From contig JAAYJY010000327.1 of the NCBI GenBank assembly GCA_012522705.1, positions 1 through 5,656 on the forward strand: 5,656 nt of DNA. Reading direction: 5' to 3'. Numbering within the stretch: position 1 is the first letter of the stretch; each line of letters starts with the position of its first letter. The notes beneath the pieces are model-generated. The model searched no databases, was not told the DNA's origin, and worked only from the letters and a program-made list of their open reading frames with translations. Positions 4,914 to 5,656 of this stretch are shown piece by piece. A program made the position numbers and the translations under genes. Source of the stretch: Syntrophomonadaceae bacterium (GTDB lineage: Bacteria; Bacillota; Syntrophomonadia; Syntrophomonadales; Syntrophomonadaceae).

Positions 4914-5656
4914 ATGTACGATCTGCATGTGCATACTACTGCATCAGATGGGATACTGACGCCAGCCGAGGTGGTCTCTATGGCGGTTGATTGCGGGCTG
5001 GATGGTCTGGCCATAACCGACCATGACACCCTGGATGGGATCGCTCCAGCCCAAAAGTTTATCCGAGAGCACCAAATAAAACTGGATTTAATCCCAGGCA
5101 TCGAACTAAATACCGATCATGGAGACGACGAAGTACACATCCTGGGCTACTTTATCGCTGACCCGGAAGGACGGATAGCGGACCACCTGGTTCACATCAG
5201 AAGGGAACGATGGATCAGAGCTGAAAAAATGGTAGCCCGGCTCAACCAACTAGGTATACCTGTAACCATGGATGATGTGCAGCGCATGGCCGGCGGAAAG
5301 CTAATTGGCCGACCCCACATCGCCCGGGCTTTGATTGAACAAGGATGGGCGGCCACAGAGGAGGAGGCGTTCGACAAATACATAGACCACGGCCGCCCCG
5401 CTTATGTCCGCCGGTATAAATTTGCTCCCGCAGAAGCCATAAGACTGATAAAAAGCGCCGGAGGCATCAGCGTATTGGCCCATCCTGGCTTGATAAGGGA
5501 TCGGGCTAAAATTGGGCAGATCATCGCCATGGGGATAGAAGGTTTGGAGATCTGTTACCCCGAACATCAACCGGCCCAGGTGGAACAATTCACGGCGTTG
5601 GCCCGGAACCACCGTTTGCTGATTACCGGCGGGTCTGATTTTCATGGTACCGGTGC
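4914..5656 (+). CDS. PHP-domain phosphoesterase (YciV/TrpH-like), 3' end cut by window
   Basis: Relatives hydrolyse 3',5'-bisphosphonucleotides such as pAp and, in E. coli (RNase AM), trim short RNAs 5' to 3'. The 247 residues visible cover most of a protein usually near 280; the end lies beyond the window. Motifs and likely metal ligands are in family order: DLHVHTTASDG with His5, His7 and Asp12; ITDHDT with Asp36 and His37; PGIELNT with Glu64; His75 in HILGYF; RPHIA with His135; LAHPG with His190; EICYPEH with Glu212 and His218; and GGSDFHG with Asp242 and His244. The inserted helical segment between about 90 and 165 is normal for this subfamily. ATG 4914 follows the dipeptidase stop (4905-4907) by six bases and uses AAAGGA (4898-4903) inside the end of that gene, so translation is probably coupled. 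The exact substrate cannot be settled from sequence. DNA polymerase or histidinol-phosphatase PHP branches fit less well. Confidence 0.92.
   Translation, partial: MYDLHVHTTASDGILTPAEVVSMAVDCGLDGLAITDHDTLDGIAPAQKFIREHQIKLDLIPGIELNTDHGDDEVHILGYFIADPEGRIADHLVHIRRERWIRAEKMVARLNQLGIPVTMDDVQRMAGGKLIGRPHIARALIEQGWAATEEEAFDKYIDHGRPAYVRRYKFAPAEAIRLIKSAGGISVLAHPGLIRDRAKIGQIIAMGIEGLEICYPEHQPAQVEQFTALARNHRLLITGGSDFHGTG

Overview
The window reads as a stretch of chromosome from an endospore-forming, Gram-positive anaerobe of the class Clostridia. The assignment rests on the order rny - ymdB - spoVS, the almost Bacillus-like sequence of the spoVS product, strong AAGGAGG-type ribosome binding sites and a mid-range G+C content. 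A member of the Syntrophomonas/Peptococcus side of the Clostridia is a guess; the sequence alone does not fix the genus. All six protein genes lie on the + strand.

Layout: (1) Bases 1-253 hold no assignable gene. A good intrinsic terminator (172-198) and a short tandem repeat precede a perfect Shine-Dalgarno sequence. (2) Bases 254/263-1801 encode RNase Y, complete, probably started from an unusual ATT codon. (3) A 333-base gap (1802-2134) contains a terminator-like hairpin and a second, much longer 58-base inverted repeat with no obvious role. (4) Bases 2159-2650 encode an unrecognised 163-residue soluble protein, clearly more A+T-rich than its neighbours, followed 18 bases later by ymdB (2669-3451), a metallophosphoesterase. 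(5) spoVS (3591-3851) has its own near-consensus sigma-H promoter, a leader able to fold over its ribosome binding site, and a strong intrinsic terminator (3889-3917). (6) A family M19 dipeptidase (3957-4907) and a PHP-domain phosphoesterase (4914 to the window edge, cut off at the 3' end) form a tightly spaced pair.

How the genes may fit together: RNase Y starts mRNA decay at the membrane. YmdB hydrolyses 2',3'-cyclic nucleotides, which arise from RNA breakdown, and affects biofilm and sporulation-related choices in Bacillus. The PHP protein belongs to a family with 3',5'-bisphosphonucleotide phosphatase and oligoribonucleotide exonuclease members. SpoVS is a small sporulation factor with an Alba-like fold. 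The set therefore leans toward RNA turnover linked to developmental control. The dipeptidase is the exception. The unknown protein between rny and ymdB is the best candidate for new biology in coding sequence. The 58-base hairpin and the spoVS leader are the most interesting non-coding signals.
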